DNA from: Limonium bicolor
Taxonomy: Eukaryota > Streptophyta > Magnoliopsida > Caryophyllales > Plumbaginaceae
Assembly (NCBI GenBank): GCA_023374045.1
Contig: CM041776.1
Coordinates: 343,913,636 to 343,977,635 of the forward strand
DNA: 64,000 nucleotides
Direction: 5' to 3'
Below, piece by piece: positions 47,768-60,797 of the stretch. A program made the position numbers and the translations under genes. The notes beneath the pieces are model-generated. The model was not told where the DNA came from, searched no databases, and saw only the letters and a program-made list of their open reading frames with translations. How positions within the stretch are numbered: position 1 is the stretch's first letter; every line of letters starts with the position of its first letter.

Positions 47768-48480
47768 CACATGTTAGAGGATAATGGTAATCTATAGATT
47801 TTGGATAATCCATAAATTGGTTTAAGGTTAACTTCTCTGTGATATGATAACTGGTGGTTTAAACGATGTATTTAGCAATTGTAAGTTGGACACAAGGGTT
47901 TACGTGGATCGATCTTGAATGATCTAGTCCACGAGGAGTTGACAGAAGTTTTTAGTAGAATTAGGATAGTATAGATGAAGAGAGAGAGAAAGAAAGAGAA
48001 AAAGAGTATTCTCTTGTTGTTGTAATAAATGAGACATTGATTGCTATTTATAAAGAAGAAGACAGGATGGTTGGCTCGCCCACCAGGCTTGCTTCCTATT
48101 TTTTGGTTGGACTAATGATGTGGGTCACTGCCACGTAGAGTAGGGATGACATCATCCGGGATGGGCTTGTCAGGGAGGAAGCTTCCTCTCCTTTCTTGGT
48201 TGTCCCTTAATCGTGAAAGGAGACACATAATCTCAGGGTATTAATGATATGTCAGGGAGGCATATGAGTTGGTAATCACAGGTGTCTAAGTTGGTAATGA
48301 GAGGTTGGCTGATGGGATTGATAGGACAGAGCGTTAGTGCCATGTGTGCTAAATCATGAGTGCTTCTTTATGACGAGGGAACCTGGCCAGGGTTTCTGCT
48401 GGTGAAGCCCGGCTCTCCGTTGCTGAGGACTTGGCCTCTTTTCTTGGTTAACTTCGGCCGGTTTAGAGCTGTGGCAAGGC
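47768..48480. other. Probable LTR-derived fragment
   Basis: The block gttggacacaagggtttacg and tagtccacgaggag near 47884-47940, then a purine-rich gaagagagagagaaagaa stretch, resemble plant LTR sequence. It ends where the remnant 3' LTR of element C starts. No target duplication was identified. Confidence 0.4.
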
Positions 48481-50720
48481 GGGCTTGCTGGACTTTGAAG
48501 GTGGTAATGGATTCCCCTTGCTTGCACTGTGCTAGGGTTCTTCGTGTGTGGGAGAGGTGGCTATGTTTAGTGAATGATATTATCTTTTTGCCCTCGATTT
48601 TGTCTCATTTTATAAAGTTCTGCATGTAAAATACACATGTCTGGGTGAAATGTCCATGTCAGTTGGCCGGACGTGACTCAGACATGTTCGCGCGAGAGCA
48701 TCTGAATCTGTGAGATGTCCCTGTGAGGTGTCAGGGTGAGTTAGCCAGACAGCTCACCTGGGCAGCTGCATAATAGCAACTCCTTGTGTTTTACACTCGA
48801 CGTGGCGAGGCATCCGGGTCACCGTCTAGTCACAGGGTTGCACATAAATACTGTCCACGTGGGGAGAGCCGAACATAAGACCGGACAAGAGTAAAACTTC
48901 ATTTTGTGTACTGTCTAGATACACGGGTGGGCCATCCGTGCCCAAGGACGGGCTGTTCCGACCTCTGGGTCAGACGCTTAGCCGGACACTTGTACAATTC
49001 TGGCACTTTTGCTTTGAAACATGCCCAATTCCCCATAGTTTGCGTATTAAGTCATATAAACATAAACACAAGGTATTTTAAGAACTTTTCTTTTCAATAA
49101 AGATATGGACTTCAGTTAAGCATAAAATTGGGGAAAAGGACATGAAAGACAAGGGATTTCAGCTGTAAAAAGTACATAAAATAATAGCTTATCAAACTCC
49201 CTCACACTTTTCTTTTACATGTCCTCAAACAAATCCATCAAACACAAGCTCAAGCTAAGAAAATGGGGCACAACCAAAAAGGGAGAGCAAGGAGGAAATT
49301 GTTGTAAGCTTTTTAGATCAAAGGGGGCTCGAGCTTTCAATTTTAATTTCAACACAAACCCGAAGGCATTCAAAAGCACCAGAAAGAGTAACAAAACCAT
49401 ATTAACTTAGCCATTAGCCTTGAGCCAATACACCATTTTCATTCACATTCTAATAGAACGACAAGGGGCACGAAGTAAAATCATATTCCATTAAACCTTT
49501 CAGTGCCACATACTCATGATCCACAAGAATGAACTTGATATTAATATTCAACTTAGAAATTGCAAGATACTTCAGTTGAAGTTCATTTTTCTTTATTTCA
49601 TCACCTTAGACTTTTCTTTCCACCCCTATAGCGGCTTTGGGTCAACTATCCCAGACTCCAAAAACCTTAGGTAGCTAGGAGATAAGATACCTCAAAGGAC
49701 TTAATAACTAAGTGGACGAGGCCTATTAAGGATCAGAATTACCTTTTTGGATCAGCGGACTACCTTGCATTTGTTCATTCCACCTTAACATTTCAAATCA
49801 TTCAAAGGCTCACAGTTTAAAACAAAGTTCAGATGGTGCATATTCTCAAACACATTAGCATATGTGAACATAGACTCCAATAAAACAATAAAACCATAAA
49901 CAATTGAAAATTTTAGCACCTCATAACCTGTCAACCTACTGAAATTCCTCTGTGGCCCCCCTTTCAAGTTACCATCGCTAACAAAGCTCAAGCAATGCAA
50001 GAAAGAAAAACTTATAAACAAGCTACGAAGGAATGAATTCACCCCCACACTTAGATTGGAGCAATGCCCTTATCGCGTAGAGAGAATTAAATAACAAAGA
50101 GCACGCAATCCAAGGGAAAAAATCAAGCAAGGCAAAACCAAAGGGAGTACTGAAAATTGTGTAAGCATAGAGTAAAAATAATACTCCCTAGAGTTCACAG
50201 AGTGTGTAGCAGTGCTCCCCCCACAATTGAGTTCAACTATGAGATGAATAGAACATTTCTGTAAGAAAAACCTACATAGCCAAAAGAACTCAAGTGGAAT
50301 CCAAGAAACAATCATTAGTAGAAAAATAACAAGAACTCAAGTGGAAAGTAGAAGCAAAACAAAAGTGCGGGAAAGAAAGTACCAAACAAAAATGAAAAGA
50401 AAATAACAAACCAATGGATTTCCTCCCACCAAGCTGCCCAGATTTAGAGTCCTAGGCTGGACTTAGTGCAAGCATTCTCAAGGAGACGTGCCACAACAGC
50501 TAGCAAGCGCTTTGCCCACCTCAAAGTCTCCATGGTAAGCGTTTCTTCTTCTTTGCTGAATCTTTATCTGTTGAAATTGGCATATCAGCAGATCGGTACT
50601 ATCCCCTAAGAAAGACACTGCCTGAATAGGTAGGTGAGCACCATCATGACCAATGTACTTCTTCAATCTGGCACCATTAACTTAAAAAAAAGACTTAATA
50701 AGAAACAATTACTAAACCAT

Positions 50721-52179
50721 CTAGATCAAAAATAAAATTTTGCACCACAAGTAAAAGGATAAATGAATAACTCCACAAAACACAGGAGCTGGTGGAGGTG
50801 GTGTAGGTAACGATCTTCGATCAAGTCGAAGATGGAGAGATGAAGGCTCATCTTCCTCAAAATCGAGGATATTAATATCCTCGGTGGTGAGGCTTGAAGA
50901 TAACGTGAGAATAGTAAAGAGATGATTAGGCCTGTCAAACGGGTTATCCATTCGGGTTTTGGGTCATATCTTTTCGGGTCAATATCCGTTCGGGTCATTA
51001 AACTTTCGGGTCATTTCGGGTTCGGGTCATTCGGGTTCGGGTCATTTCGGGTTCGGGTTGTAATAGTGTCAGATAGAATCGGGTTTCGGTTATTTCGGGT
51101 CATGGTTAATATTTTTTTGAAAAAATTATAATATAAATATATACCTAATTTTTATAAGAATATACAACATATAGATTACAGAACTTTCAATACAATGTCT
51201 ATTCTGAATTTCATTCGGATATACTAAGTTTAAATCAATTTTTTTGTCATATTTATTTGGGTTATTCAAGTTTGGGACAATTTATGGTCACTATTATTTT
51301 ATGTTATTCGAGTTTGGCTAATTTTTAATTACTATTATTTCGGGTCATTTTGGGTTCGGGTCGGTTTCGGGTTATAAATTTTTTGGTTCATTTCGGGTTC
51401 GGGTCATTTCGGGTTTTACCCAATCGGGTTTCGGGTTTATTATATTTAAATATTTTCAGGTTCAATCGGGTTTCGGGTTCAGATAAAACGGACGGGTTTT
51501 CGGGTTGGGTCAAATTTTGACACCTCTAGAGATGATGGCTTGTCGCTCAAGGAGGAATCAACGTTGATAGTCAACGACATATGAGGGTAGGGAGGGAGGG
51601 TAATTTTCATTTGGAACAGGTTTCTCATTCTGACTCAGAACAGACCTCCACGGCATCTGGAACAGTCACATTCTGTCGCTACATATTTTGTTGTGCGACC
51701 ACCAAATTGTTCCTCAACTCTTGTAGTCACCAATGTTCGAGGTTGAAGCTTGTTGCGGAGGAGGATTTCACTCGTGTGATATTCAAGTTGCTCCTCAAAC
51801 CACATTGTTTCTTTCAACTCGAGACAAACATCAAACTCTTGGGGTCCCCACAATACAGGCAACAGAGATCAAAGGGATTAGAAGACTCCTGTTTGAATTG
51901 CTCCTCAATCCGCCTCATCTCTTCTAACTCAGAAGAAGCAGCGAATTCATGGGCTCCCTCACACTGAAAGTAAAATGAATCAGAGGAACCAGAAGCCACC
52001 TTATATTCAACCATAGCAGGAGTCTGTCCCAAAGCTTGCCTTAACTCTTGAATTTCATAATAGTTACGTTCATTGGTTCTTTTTAGTTCAATCATCATTT
52101 CTTCCAGACTGTTGGTGCCATATTGAAAGGGTTGTGGATTCTGCAGTTCATCCATCAACATATCCAACGCACATGCCAT
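50721..52179 (-). pseudogene. Element C protein relic, homolog of the element A protein
   Basis: The frame from 52179 to 51814 reads MACALDMLMDELQNP and then a coiled-coil-like ELKRTNERNYYEIQELRQAL. Nearer the 3' end are NENYPPSLPSYVVDYQ (about 51590-51540) and, after the hAT MITE at 50927-51528, EDINILDFEEDEPSSLHL. In element A the same order is YYPPSLTLTQPDYLVIE and then ED-x-x-I-L repeats, so the proteins are homologous. Stops, frameshifts and the MITE make this copy non-functional. Confidence 0.6.
50927..51528. mobile_element. hAT-like MITE with CGGGT repeats, 602 bp
   Basis: It is bounded by TAGGCCTGTCAAA and the inverse of TAGAGGTGTCAAA, with a perfect 8 bp target duplication GAGATGAT (50919-50926 and 51529-51536). 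The interior consists largely of short repeats of TTCGGGTC and GGGTTCGGGTCAT and encodes nothing. It disrupts the protein relic of element C. Confidence 0.93.
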
Positions 52180-52211
52180 TATTAAAAATAGTTAGAAAAC
52201 TAAAAACAAAG

Positions 52212-53373
52212 TGTGAGCCTCGGTTTTTGAACCTTATCCTATGTTGATTCGGGTTGACTAGGATCTGAATTGATTCTAGGTCCACTTATAGCCTTAGCTC
52301 AATAACTATGTCATAAAATCATAATTATTAAAACCTAAGCTAGCTCACTCGAACCTATTACTAGTCGTCACCTAATTTTACCCTACGGCAAATTAGGAAA
52401 GGTTAGAGATCGGTTCAGGGGCATAGAATATAACTTTTCCAGGTTCAAATTACTTTTACTACCGTTTTGATTGTGTTCTTCACGTTTTGGTGGTGATTTT
52501 ATGTGTTTTTGATATTTGGGTCGGTGGAGTTTCAGTATGATTTCAGGATTCCGGAGTGCAAAAACGTGGAGAATAATGTTGTGGCTGTCTTTCCTGACTT
52601 CTTATATAGGGTTTGGGAATCTATCGTAATTCGGTAGAAAAGATCACTTATATTGATATCGAATAAGATAAAGTAATCTCGGTAAAGAAGCCAAGTTTAC
52701 CGGGACTTGGTAGGGCAACTTCGGGAAGGAATTTGATCATGAGATTTTGTCAGCATGTAAAGGAGGAAATTTCTAATTTTTTAATGAAAAAATTAATTTT
52801 TTTGGATGAAGGAATACTTTTAAAATCAAGTTTTACGTCAGATCTGTTCAAAAATTATTGGAAATTCAAAATTTCCAAATTCATTATGCTCTAAATATAA
52901 TCCTTTATCATGTGTTAATACTTTAAGACGTTTCGAGTTGATTTAAGCCATTTTCAGAAGATAGAGAATTACAAGATTACTCATATTTTTCTTTTATTTA
53001 GGGGCTTTGAGCTTCGAATAAAATTTGTTGGGCTTTTGACCATGGATGGGCCTAATTACCCGATTTCAAGTTTTATTTAATGGATGGAAGCCTTTTCTCT
53101 GTTTCAAGAGTTTGGGACTTTATATAAAAAGTTAGCTTATAAGTATTAAAAGCTAAATTTTTAGAATAAAAATTCCTTGAAAATTACAAAATCATCCTTT
53201 ATGATGATTAAGTTGTCACAACCATTCTGAGATGTGTGAATTAATCATGAAATGATAGAAAATTTCGAAAACATCCTAATCAATTCGGGATTCCACGTCT
53301 TTTGTCCATTTTACCTTTCTCTGCATTCGTGTCTAATGGAACCTTTTCCGAGGGTCAAAATTTGGGTATTACA
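52212..53373. mobile_element. Solo LTR, 1162 bp, nested in element C
   Basis: It begins TGTGAGCCTCGG and ends GGGTATTACA, with a perfect 5 bp target duplication CAAAG (52207-52211 and 53374-53378). It is non-coding. It sits in the leader of element C between the gag-like frame and the primer site. Confidence 0.88.
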
Positions 53374-53682
53374 CAAAGTAATGTTAAAATTTAAAAAAAA
53401 AAACTACAAACACAAATGAACATCCAAAATTATTGTCCTTTTAGTTCTCTGCGCTCGATAAAAGGTACGGCGCACTCACCAGACACCTGCTACCTAAGAA
53501 GGACAACCCCAAAATTTAAATTAAAACTAAAATAAAACAAGAAAGAAAAAAATTACATAAATAATGATCACTGAAAACAAAGTACAATAAAAATACATTT
53601 AAATAAAATCAAAACAAAACAAAACAAATGACAACCAAACTAAAGACTAGACAAAGTCAAGTCCCCGGAAATAGCACGATTT

Positions 53683-55480
53683 TGCAAACAAGATTTTTGA
53701 TAAACTAAAAACTAAGTAATAAACCTAGAAATTAATAAATCAAAAGCCTTCGGATTACAAAAATCTCAATCACAACAATATAGTAAAAATAAGCAACTCG
53801 GTATCGAACTGTGGGACTAAAAAATAAATAAGTCTAATCTTAAATGCAACGGGATATTTAAGAGGCTTTTGTTGTTTTATAAATTAAAAATAATGGAAGC
53901 AAATAAATAAGCAAGCTAAAGTAAGTGGGTAAATAAGTGAATGAGGTTGAGCTCCGGGTTCAGGTTATCTTTTTTCACTTATTAGATTGTGCAACTTCCA
54001 CTAGTTAATTTAAGACTCAGATTGACGAAATTTATAATATTCACTCTAGAACTAAATCCTAGCCTCTAGAGAGCTCATCTAACAGAACGTGGTAGATCTA
54101 ATCCAGATTTAAGCAAAACACGTTAGATGGAAAAGCACAACGATTTTTATTTTTGTGGTTAAGGGAAAACCTAAACTATCCAATATAGTTCCGACAAGTT
54201 CACACATTAATTGACCTTTCTATTAATCACTGATCTGATTATAATAGAATTTGCAAAGCAACTCTACCAACTAATGAAATTTATTGAAAGCACAGAGAAT
54301 TGATTAATCTGTAAAAATCCGTAAATATCTCAAATCAACTAGTATGACAATCCCAAAATCATCTTAAGCTACATATAACCATCCCCCAGAGTTTAATCCT
54401 TCTAGCCTAGCATTCTGAGAAAAAAGACAACAAGGAGTAAAGGAGAATTCATCATAGGGTAGAAGAGAACTTCTGGATGTACTCCAGTTACCAGATCTGT
54501 AGAACGCTGGACTTGAAGTTGAAGGTGGTGATGGATTCCCCTTGCTTGCGGTGTGCTAGGGTTATTTGCGTGTGAGGGAGGTAGTTTTCTGGTGTGAATG
54601 ATATGATATCTTTTTGCCCTCGATTCCGTCTCATTTTATAAAGTTTTGCATGTAAAATACACGTGTATGGGTGGAATGTCCCGGTCAGTTTGCCGCACGT
54701 GACTCAGACATGTCCAAGCAAGAGTTTCTGACTCTGTTGGAGACTTAGTTTTGCAGATGATTGCCTCCTCAGTCAAAGTAGCTCTGCAGAAAGACTTGGT
54801 GTTGTAACTCACCAGCTCGAGTACCTCTGAAGCAAGACATGTTCACCTGTCTCTGATCAACCAAGACGCGACACTATCAAGTGGCTACGGAAATCTCGGA
54901 GACGTGGAAGTGTGCACAACGTGAGATCGTGAAGCAACAAGTAACTCCGATACTTGCGCATCCAAAGTTAAGCAGCCGAGACGTGAAGACACCTCCATAG
55001 ATTTAGGAAACCGTTTAGTAGTATATAAACATAGGATTGTAACTAATTCGGGTGTGCATTCTAGATCATTCTGAGAGAGAAAAACACCGTTTGAGAGAGA
55101 AAGTATTTTGAGAGATCTTAGTGAGATATTGTCAATTAGCTTAGGTATTTATTACCTAGAAAGCACACATAGAACACTCCCCTTTACTCCTTGTTACGCA
55201 TTGATCAAAGCCGAGAGTAGAGCGAGTGTTGGATAAGACAGAATACTTCTGTCGAATCCCAAGATAGGAAGCTAGGTTGTAATTCACATTGAATTTCAAT
55301 ACAAGCAGAATCCTATCTTGTTAAGTTTAAACAAAAGCTTCCGTGTTATCATTTGCTGCACACATTTATTTTTCAAGCAGAGTTGGTCTGAGACTAACAC
55401 CTCAGACCTACTCGGTCAGCACATCGATCCTATCAGACTCTGTGAGATGTCCACGTGAGGTGTCCAGGTGAGTCAATCGG
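53683..55480 (-). repeat. 5' LTR of element C (incomplete)
   Basis: It starts tgcaaacaagatttttgata, close to the LTR start of element B (tgctaacaagatttttgtag), which indicates related families. It is interrupted at 54735-55435 by a solo LTR and cut at 55481 by a plus-strand gypsy LTR end. The rest should lie beyond the window. Confidence 0.75.
54735..55435 (+). mobile_element. Solo LTR, 701 bp, nested in the 5' LTR of element C
   Basis: It begins TGTTGGAGACTTAG and ends GATCCTATCA, with a perfect 5 bp target duplication GACTC (54730-54734 and 55436-55440). The insert is missing from the other LTR of element C. A TATA box (gtatataaac, near 55021) supports plus orientation. Its termini resemble those of the solo LTR at 19619-20182, so the two may be related. 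Confidence 0.9.
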
Positions 55481-55587
55481 TGAAATACCCCAAAGGTTTG
55501 TAAACCTAATTAAATGACAAATCATGGAATTATAAAGGCAAATAAGCCTTAATGAATTATAACCATGAAATCTCCTAGCACACTTTT
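55481..55587 (+). mobile_element. Plus-strand gypsy LTR start fragment (L6)
   Basis: TGAAATACCCCAAAGG is the 5' LTR terminus of the long-LTR family, here in the opposite orientation to all the others. After 107 bases it is interrupted by L5 at 55588. Confidence 0.65.
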
Positions 55588-56926
55588 TGTAACACCCCTA
55601 CTACGCACTTAACAACTAACCGTAATCGCAGCGGAAATAAACAACTAAACAATAACTAAACGGATTGGTGTTACACGCCGTTAACCACCCTCGTGGCTAA
55701 CAAGGCAGAATAAATACAAGTTGTACCGGTCTGATGAACAGACTCCCGAGCAAAGAACTAAAACCATAAATACATATTGTACAATACCGAGTATTTAATT
55801 ACAACATCACTGTAAATTGTCATGTAACTGTAACCGTAATCCAAATTATAACGCCACGGGTGCACAGGCGCATCCCGGGCTCAACATCCAAAATATCCAA
55901 AAAGTATTTCATGACCTAAGGTCTAAATCCATTCCGCTTCTTCGATCCTCATCCTGCAAATAAATATGGAGCCCCCGAGGGGGTCAGCAACCCTTGGCTG
56001 GTATGGTTAACGCGCATCCCATCGGCTACGGGATACGCGCAACTATTTGTCATGAACATGGCATTGATTTTAAACAAACAACATAAATAGCATAGCAAGA
56101 ATATTGCATAGCAACAACACATATAAATACAAGAACGATTCCTTTTAGGAACCGAACCAACATAGTTAGATCACATGGAGAGCCTAGAGATTGTTGCCAA
56201 CTCATGCTAAGCTCGTTACATAACTCGTTACCGCCCTGTTAGATTGAACGGATAACTTATTCCAAGGTGCGTCGGATATAGTGATCCAAGCACACCGAAC
56301 AAACATAGTATGCCCCTGGGCCCGACGTGAGTCGTAGTAAAATAGCCTTGGATAAGCTAAAGGGAAGGTTGAAAACCAAAATGGAAAACAACCATAACAT
56401 ATAAAGAGATCGAACCGGTTATGACATCGACTCCATACTCACACGTGTGGCCGAACTACCGGACTCCTCACTCCCAGTTAGCACTTGTTAGAAGTTCCAC
56501 ATTGAAACTTAATAATGAAATCACAAGCAAGTGTTTAGGTCTAGTTAGACCACAAAGGGAGATGAGTCACATCTTAACAACACAATAATATTAACAACTG
56601 TAAACTCATTACATGACTTAAGTCTTACAAGGTCATAAACACACTGAAAACAAACACACAAGCCGGTGTAAACCGGTAGGCAATAGACTGCAAGAAAACC
56701 ATACCTTGGTCCTTGCTGCTTTGTTTTCCTCCGTAGGCAACTCCTATACACATTTAGTAACGTCGGTTATTTAACTTATTTAACTCCCGAACTACTAAGT
56801 ATTTTACATGATTATATGACATGTTTTAATACCCAAACTTACCCTTGATTACCTTCATTATACCCCCTAGGGTTAACTTAAAACCACATTTAGTTTGTTT
56901 TTTATTTTTTTTATATGTTTTGGTCA

Positions 56927-57270
56927 GACCGACCCACGACGACCCAACCCCTTGGGTCGGTCCACTCCAGTATTCTGGGTTCAAAAATTCCACTTCGACC
57001 GACCCACGTCCGACCCAAGTCTCTGGGTCGGTCCCTTCCAGAAATTTTTCCGTCTTTTAAAACTACCCGACCGACCCAACACCATTCCGACCGCCCCATA
57101 TCCATCTGGGTCGGTCCATTACAGAACTTATTTTGTTCTTTGTTTTTAGCCCGACCGACAACCGACCGACCCACCCTTGGGTCGGTCCACTCCAAAGACT
57201 CATCCGGTGGTTTAACAGAGGCCGACCGACCCATCCAAGGGTCGGTCCCCTGGGTCGGTCCGCCACAGAA
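56927..57270. repeat. CpG-dyad tandem array in LTR L5
   Basis: About five units of 65-80 bp pair GACCGACCCA with its inverse TGGGTCGGTC and often end tccagaa. Open frames on both strands here are by-products of the inverted repeats. Confidence 0.88.
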
Positions 57271-59825
57271 CTTGCCTAAAACTTGTCAAATCTTCTCCAA
57301 ACTTTTCCTCAACCCTACTAACATGTTCTAACACCATTTGGCACACTTAAACCTTTATACAACAACCACCAAATACATTTCCTAACCCCTTGAACACTTA
57401 CTCTTTTTCTTACAAACTTACCAACACTTGTAATATTTCTTACTAGGTTTCTAAGTGGTGTTTCACACCTATGACAACCACTATCCCAAAATGCTTTCTC
57501 ACCACTATAACATCATCTCCCAAGCATCTTTTCTTACTAACCAAAACTCCTTATTTCCTCATTGTTTACCAAAACTTGTATAAATCCTAAATACAATCTC
57601 ACCATGATCTTGAAGTATCCCAAAACACTCATTTGCATTCTAAATCCTCCAAGATAATGCCTAAGTCCTTTTTGCATTCTAGAACACCTTAATACATGGT
57701 TCTTTCTCTAGTAAAATACTTATTCATTTCTAACACTTCTTAGCTCACCGAAACTCATTTTAAACACCTAGAACTTCTTATACATTACCTAATTTTGACA
57801 TGGGTTCTACTAAGATCTTGTTACACCAAAACACATAGTTTTCACCATTCAACATCCAAGAACACTTAAATCCATCAAGAACATTCTTATACACAAAACT
57901 TCACCCAAACTACACTACATCATAATATAGTGCATTATTTAAATTGCTTGGCACTTAGGCCCTTAAATAACATGGCTCTTAGGCCCTTAAATTGCATAAA
58001 TCTTAAACACTGAATTTCCACATTATATTTGTCTTTGATCTGCAAATACACTCAACATAACAATATGCCCTTAATAATCTCTTTGAGAGCTTTTACTAAC
58101 TCATTCACCATTGGCTCTTTAGGTAGTTTTATTAAGCAACATAAGCTCAATTTTCCTAAGGAATTATAAGCTCCATTAGGTTAGTCATTTACCTCTTCTT
58201 CTTCAAAGTTTCTTTCCTTGTTTCCTTGTACCGAAAATCAGCAAGGAGTTTGATCACTTGTCAACTTTCTAGTCAATATACAAGCAAGACAATGAGCATT
58301 CAAGCTTCATGCTTAAGCTCATTTATAAACCCTAATTTACATATTGTCTTAAAACATTAAGTTGATTGTTTTACCTTGGTAATGGAAGAGAGTTTGAACA
58401 AGTAGCAAGAGAGGACTCCACCTAGCCCCTAGAAGATTTGAATGAAGCTAAATCAAGACAAGAGAAGACACCATTACAAGGTGCATTTTCGGTCAACAAC
58501 AAACATGAAGGAAATGAAGTTTTCTTTGGTTTTTCCTTACCTTGAAGCAAAGGTGATAAACAAGGCATAAAAATGTGAACTCAAGCTCCTTCCATGGAAG
58601 TTCTCCTTGGCACAGAAATGGTTGTTTTGGAGTTTTGAAAGGATGAAGTTGAAGAGCTTGATGAGACTAAGAGAATGGTGGTCTTAGAATTTGATTTGGT
58701 TAATGGAGCTAGGAGATATAAGAGATTGAAGATGGTGGTGTGAGTGGTGCTGTAGCAAACCGTAAATGAGAGGAAGAAGAGAGGTTGGAGACGGTGGGAA
58801 TGCAAGAGAGAATGAAGATGACTGGCTAGTTTTAAGATATTGAAGTAGAAAAGTAAATAGTAACTTACTTTATCAATTTTACTTTCTTATTAAACTAACA
58901 AGGGGAATGACTCATCCCTTGTAAAAACCGGCCCCCATTAAGTAACAAGGGGTATTTTAGTCTTTGTTGACCCATTAACTCACTTACATTGACTTATGTT
59001 ATAAACTAGCTTAATTTAGTTACTATTCACAAAACAAGGCATATAATTGTGAAATTTTTTATTTCCCATTGATTTAGACCTCCTAATGTGATACTAAGTA
59101 GTACACATATTAATTAAAGAGTAATGACGGACATTTAGCCACTCAAAACTCATTTACAAGACAATTTTTCAAAAATGTGCTTTAAGACTCCTTAAAGCAC
59201 ATTGTGTGTTTTTACTTGTTTGTAACACCCCAACTCAATCCAAATGTGGTCTCGCAACTTAACAACATATATATATACATGTCACAGCGGAATTCTTTAC
59301 ACTTCAGGACCTTGCCACGGTCTGACTACAGAATATACCGAACATTAGTACATATCAACCTTAACCAAATACATATCCTTCTTACAATCCCCTCACATCC
59401 TATACATCTTACTAACTCAATTGCCATACGAGTGTACATGCACAACTCGTAGGCCACGCTTAACCCGTAACACTTGTACCCCCTTCTTACTCTCGCGACG
59501 GCCGCCTCCTGATGTTCACCTGTGTAGTAAAAACAGCCCCAAAGGGGGTCGGCACGAATGCTGGTACGATCCTCTCATGGCCCCCAAGCTAACGTGGCTA
59601 CGACGACTAATTGTCGATAGCATGGAGGTTGATTAGATGCACAACATAATAGGAGGTGCAGTAAACAACAAACCAAATATGAACAATCAAAGTTCAAACA
59701 TAACGAACGACTTAAATGCGTTCCCTTAATTAGAGAGTTAATTATCTAACTCCTTAAGTTATATTTCCTCTTAATCTTAGTCCATCCTTATCTTACCTCA
59801 ATCTTAGTCTTATCTTAATCTTAGA

Positions 59826-59990
59826 AACAACCATCCTTAATAAGGTGTGGATGTAGCTTATCTTAGTCTTAATAATACAAACCATCCTTAAAGAGGAATG
59901 GTTGCAACTTATCTTAACCTTACCTTAATCTTAACCTTAACTTATTCTCAGTATACAACCATTCCTGGAGGGGAATGGTTGTAGCTTAAT
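59826..59990. repeat. Three-copy degenerate tandem repeat in L7
   Basis: Units of about 55-65 bp run from aaccatccttaa or aaccattcctgg through ggaatggttg or gtgtggatgt to agcttat, each containing a small inverted repeat (accatcc and ggatgt, accattcc and ggaatggt). Confidence 0.7.
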
Positions 59991-60797
59991 TTCAAACCTG
60001 GGATTTAGGTGATCCCACCGCACCATCTTAATGCCACCTACCCTGGACGGAGTCCAGCGTAGCTGAGCCGGCAACCGGTCCTAGGCTACAAGTCCGAAGA
60101 CATCCTTAAGCGGAAGTCGAATCTGCTATAGATACCGACCCCCTTTCCTAGCATGCATGACCGGAATCAGTCCCGGGTTTCCTCACTCAAGTTCTAGTTA
60201 GTAGTAGTCTCAAGACTATGTTTTTTGGTTAACCTCTTTCGGTTTATATCAAACCCATACTAGGGAGTGTTCCTCAGTCTCACTCAATTCCTTACTAAAC
60301 GTTGGTTAGTAAGTTCTCACGGTATGTTGTGTTAGTTTTCAAACATCACACAACAATACAATAAACATAATATTCCGGTTGCATGCTTTATCTTGTTTAG
60401 TGAGCACACAAAAACAAATAGCACACAAGCCGAGGGACACCTCGTTAGCAAGCAGGTCACAAGAAGAACTGTACCGTTCACCGTCGATCGTCGTTTGTTT
60501 AACCTTCTCCGGGGTCCTAATTCACAAACCTAAAACATTGATTCATTTTTAGGCCATTAGTTATTTGCACCTTACTTAACTCACTTAGTCCCTAAAGATC
60601 CCCAATGAATATCCTCTTAAGTCCTTACCACTTAACCTTTTAAACTTAATTTTAAACATTAAGGTTCTTACTTACTTAACTTAATCCCTTAAGTTCTTAG
60701 GGTCCCAACCATTACCACCCTACCAAAGGTATACCTATTACCAATTATCATCCTTAGAATTCAAAATTTCTTCTCTTTTTTTTTAAGTGTTAGGGTC

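Larger units (their letters stand above)
48481..55480 (-). mobile_element. Athila/Tat-like retrotransposon C, broken and multiply invaded
   Basis: The remnant 3' LTR is 48481-49194, ending cttatca, with a polypurine tract GTGTGAGGGAGTT on the minus strand just inside. The internal region is 49195-53682. The 5' LTR begins at 53683 (tgcaaacaagattttt), next to a decayed primer site at 53661-53682, and is cut at 55481 by another LTR. The two LTRs share the block from gctggactt through attccccttgcttgc to gtgagatgtcc. The element hosts a hAT MITE and two solo LTRs. No pol is visible. Confidence 0.8.

Noticed and set aside
56895..57331. Four open frames of 67-138 codons over the L5 array
   Set aside because: Same cause: CCGACCCA/TGGGTCGG repeats. 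There is no start context, and the frames do not persist in the homologous array of L7.
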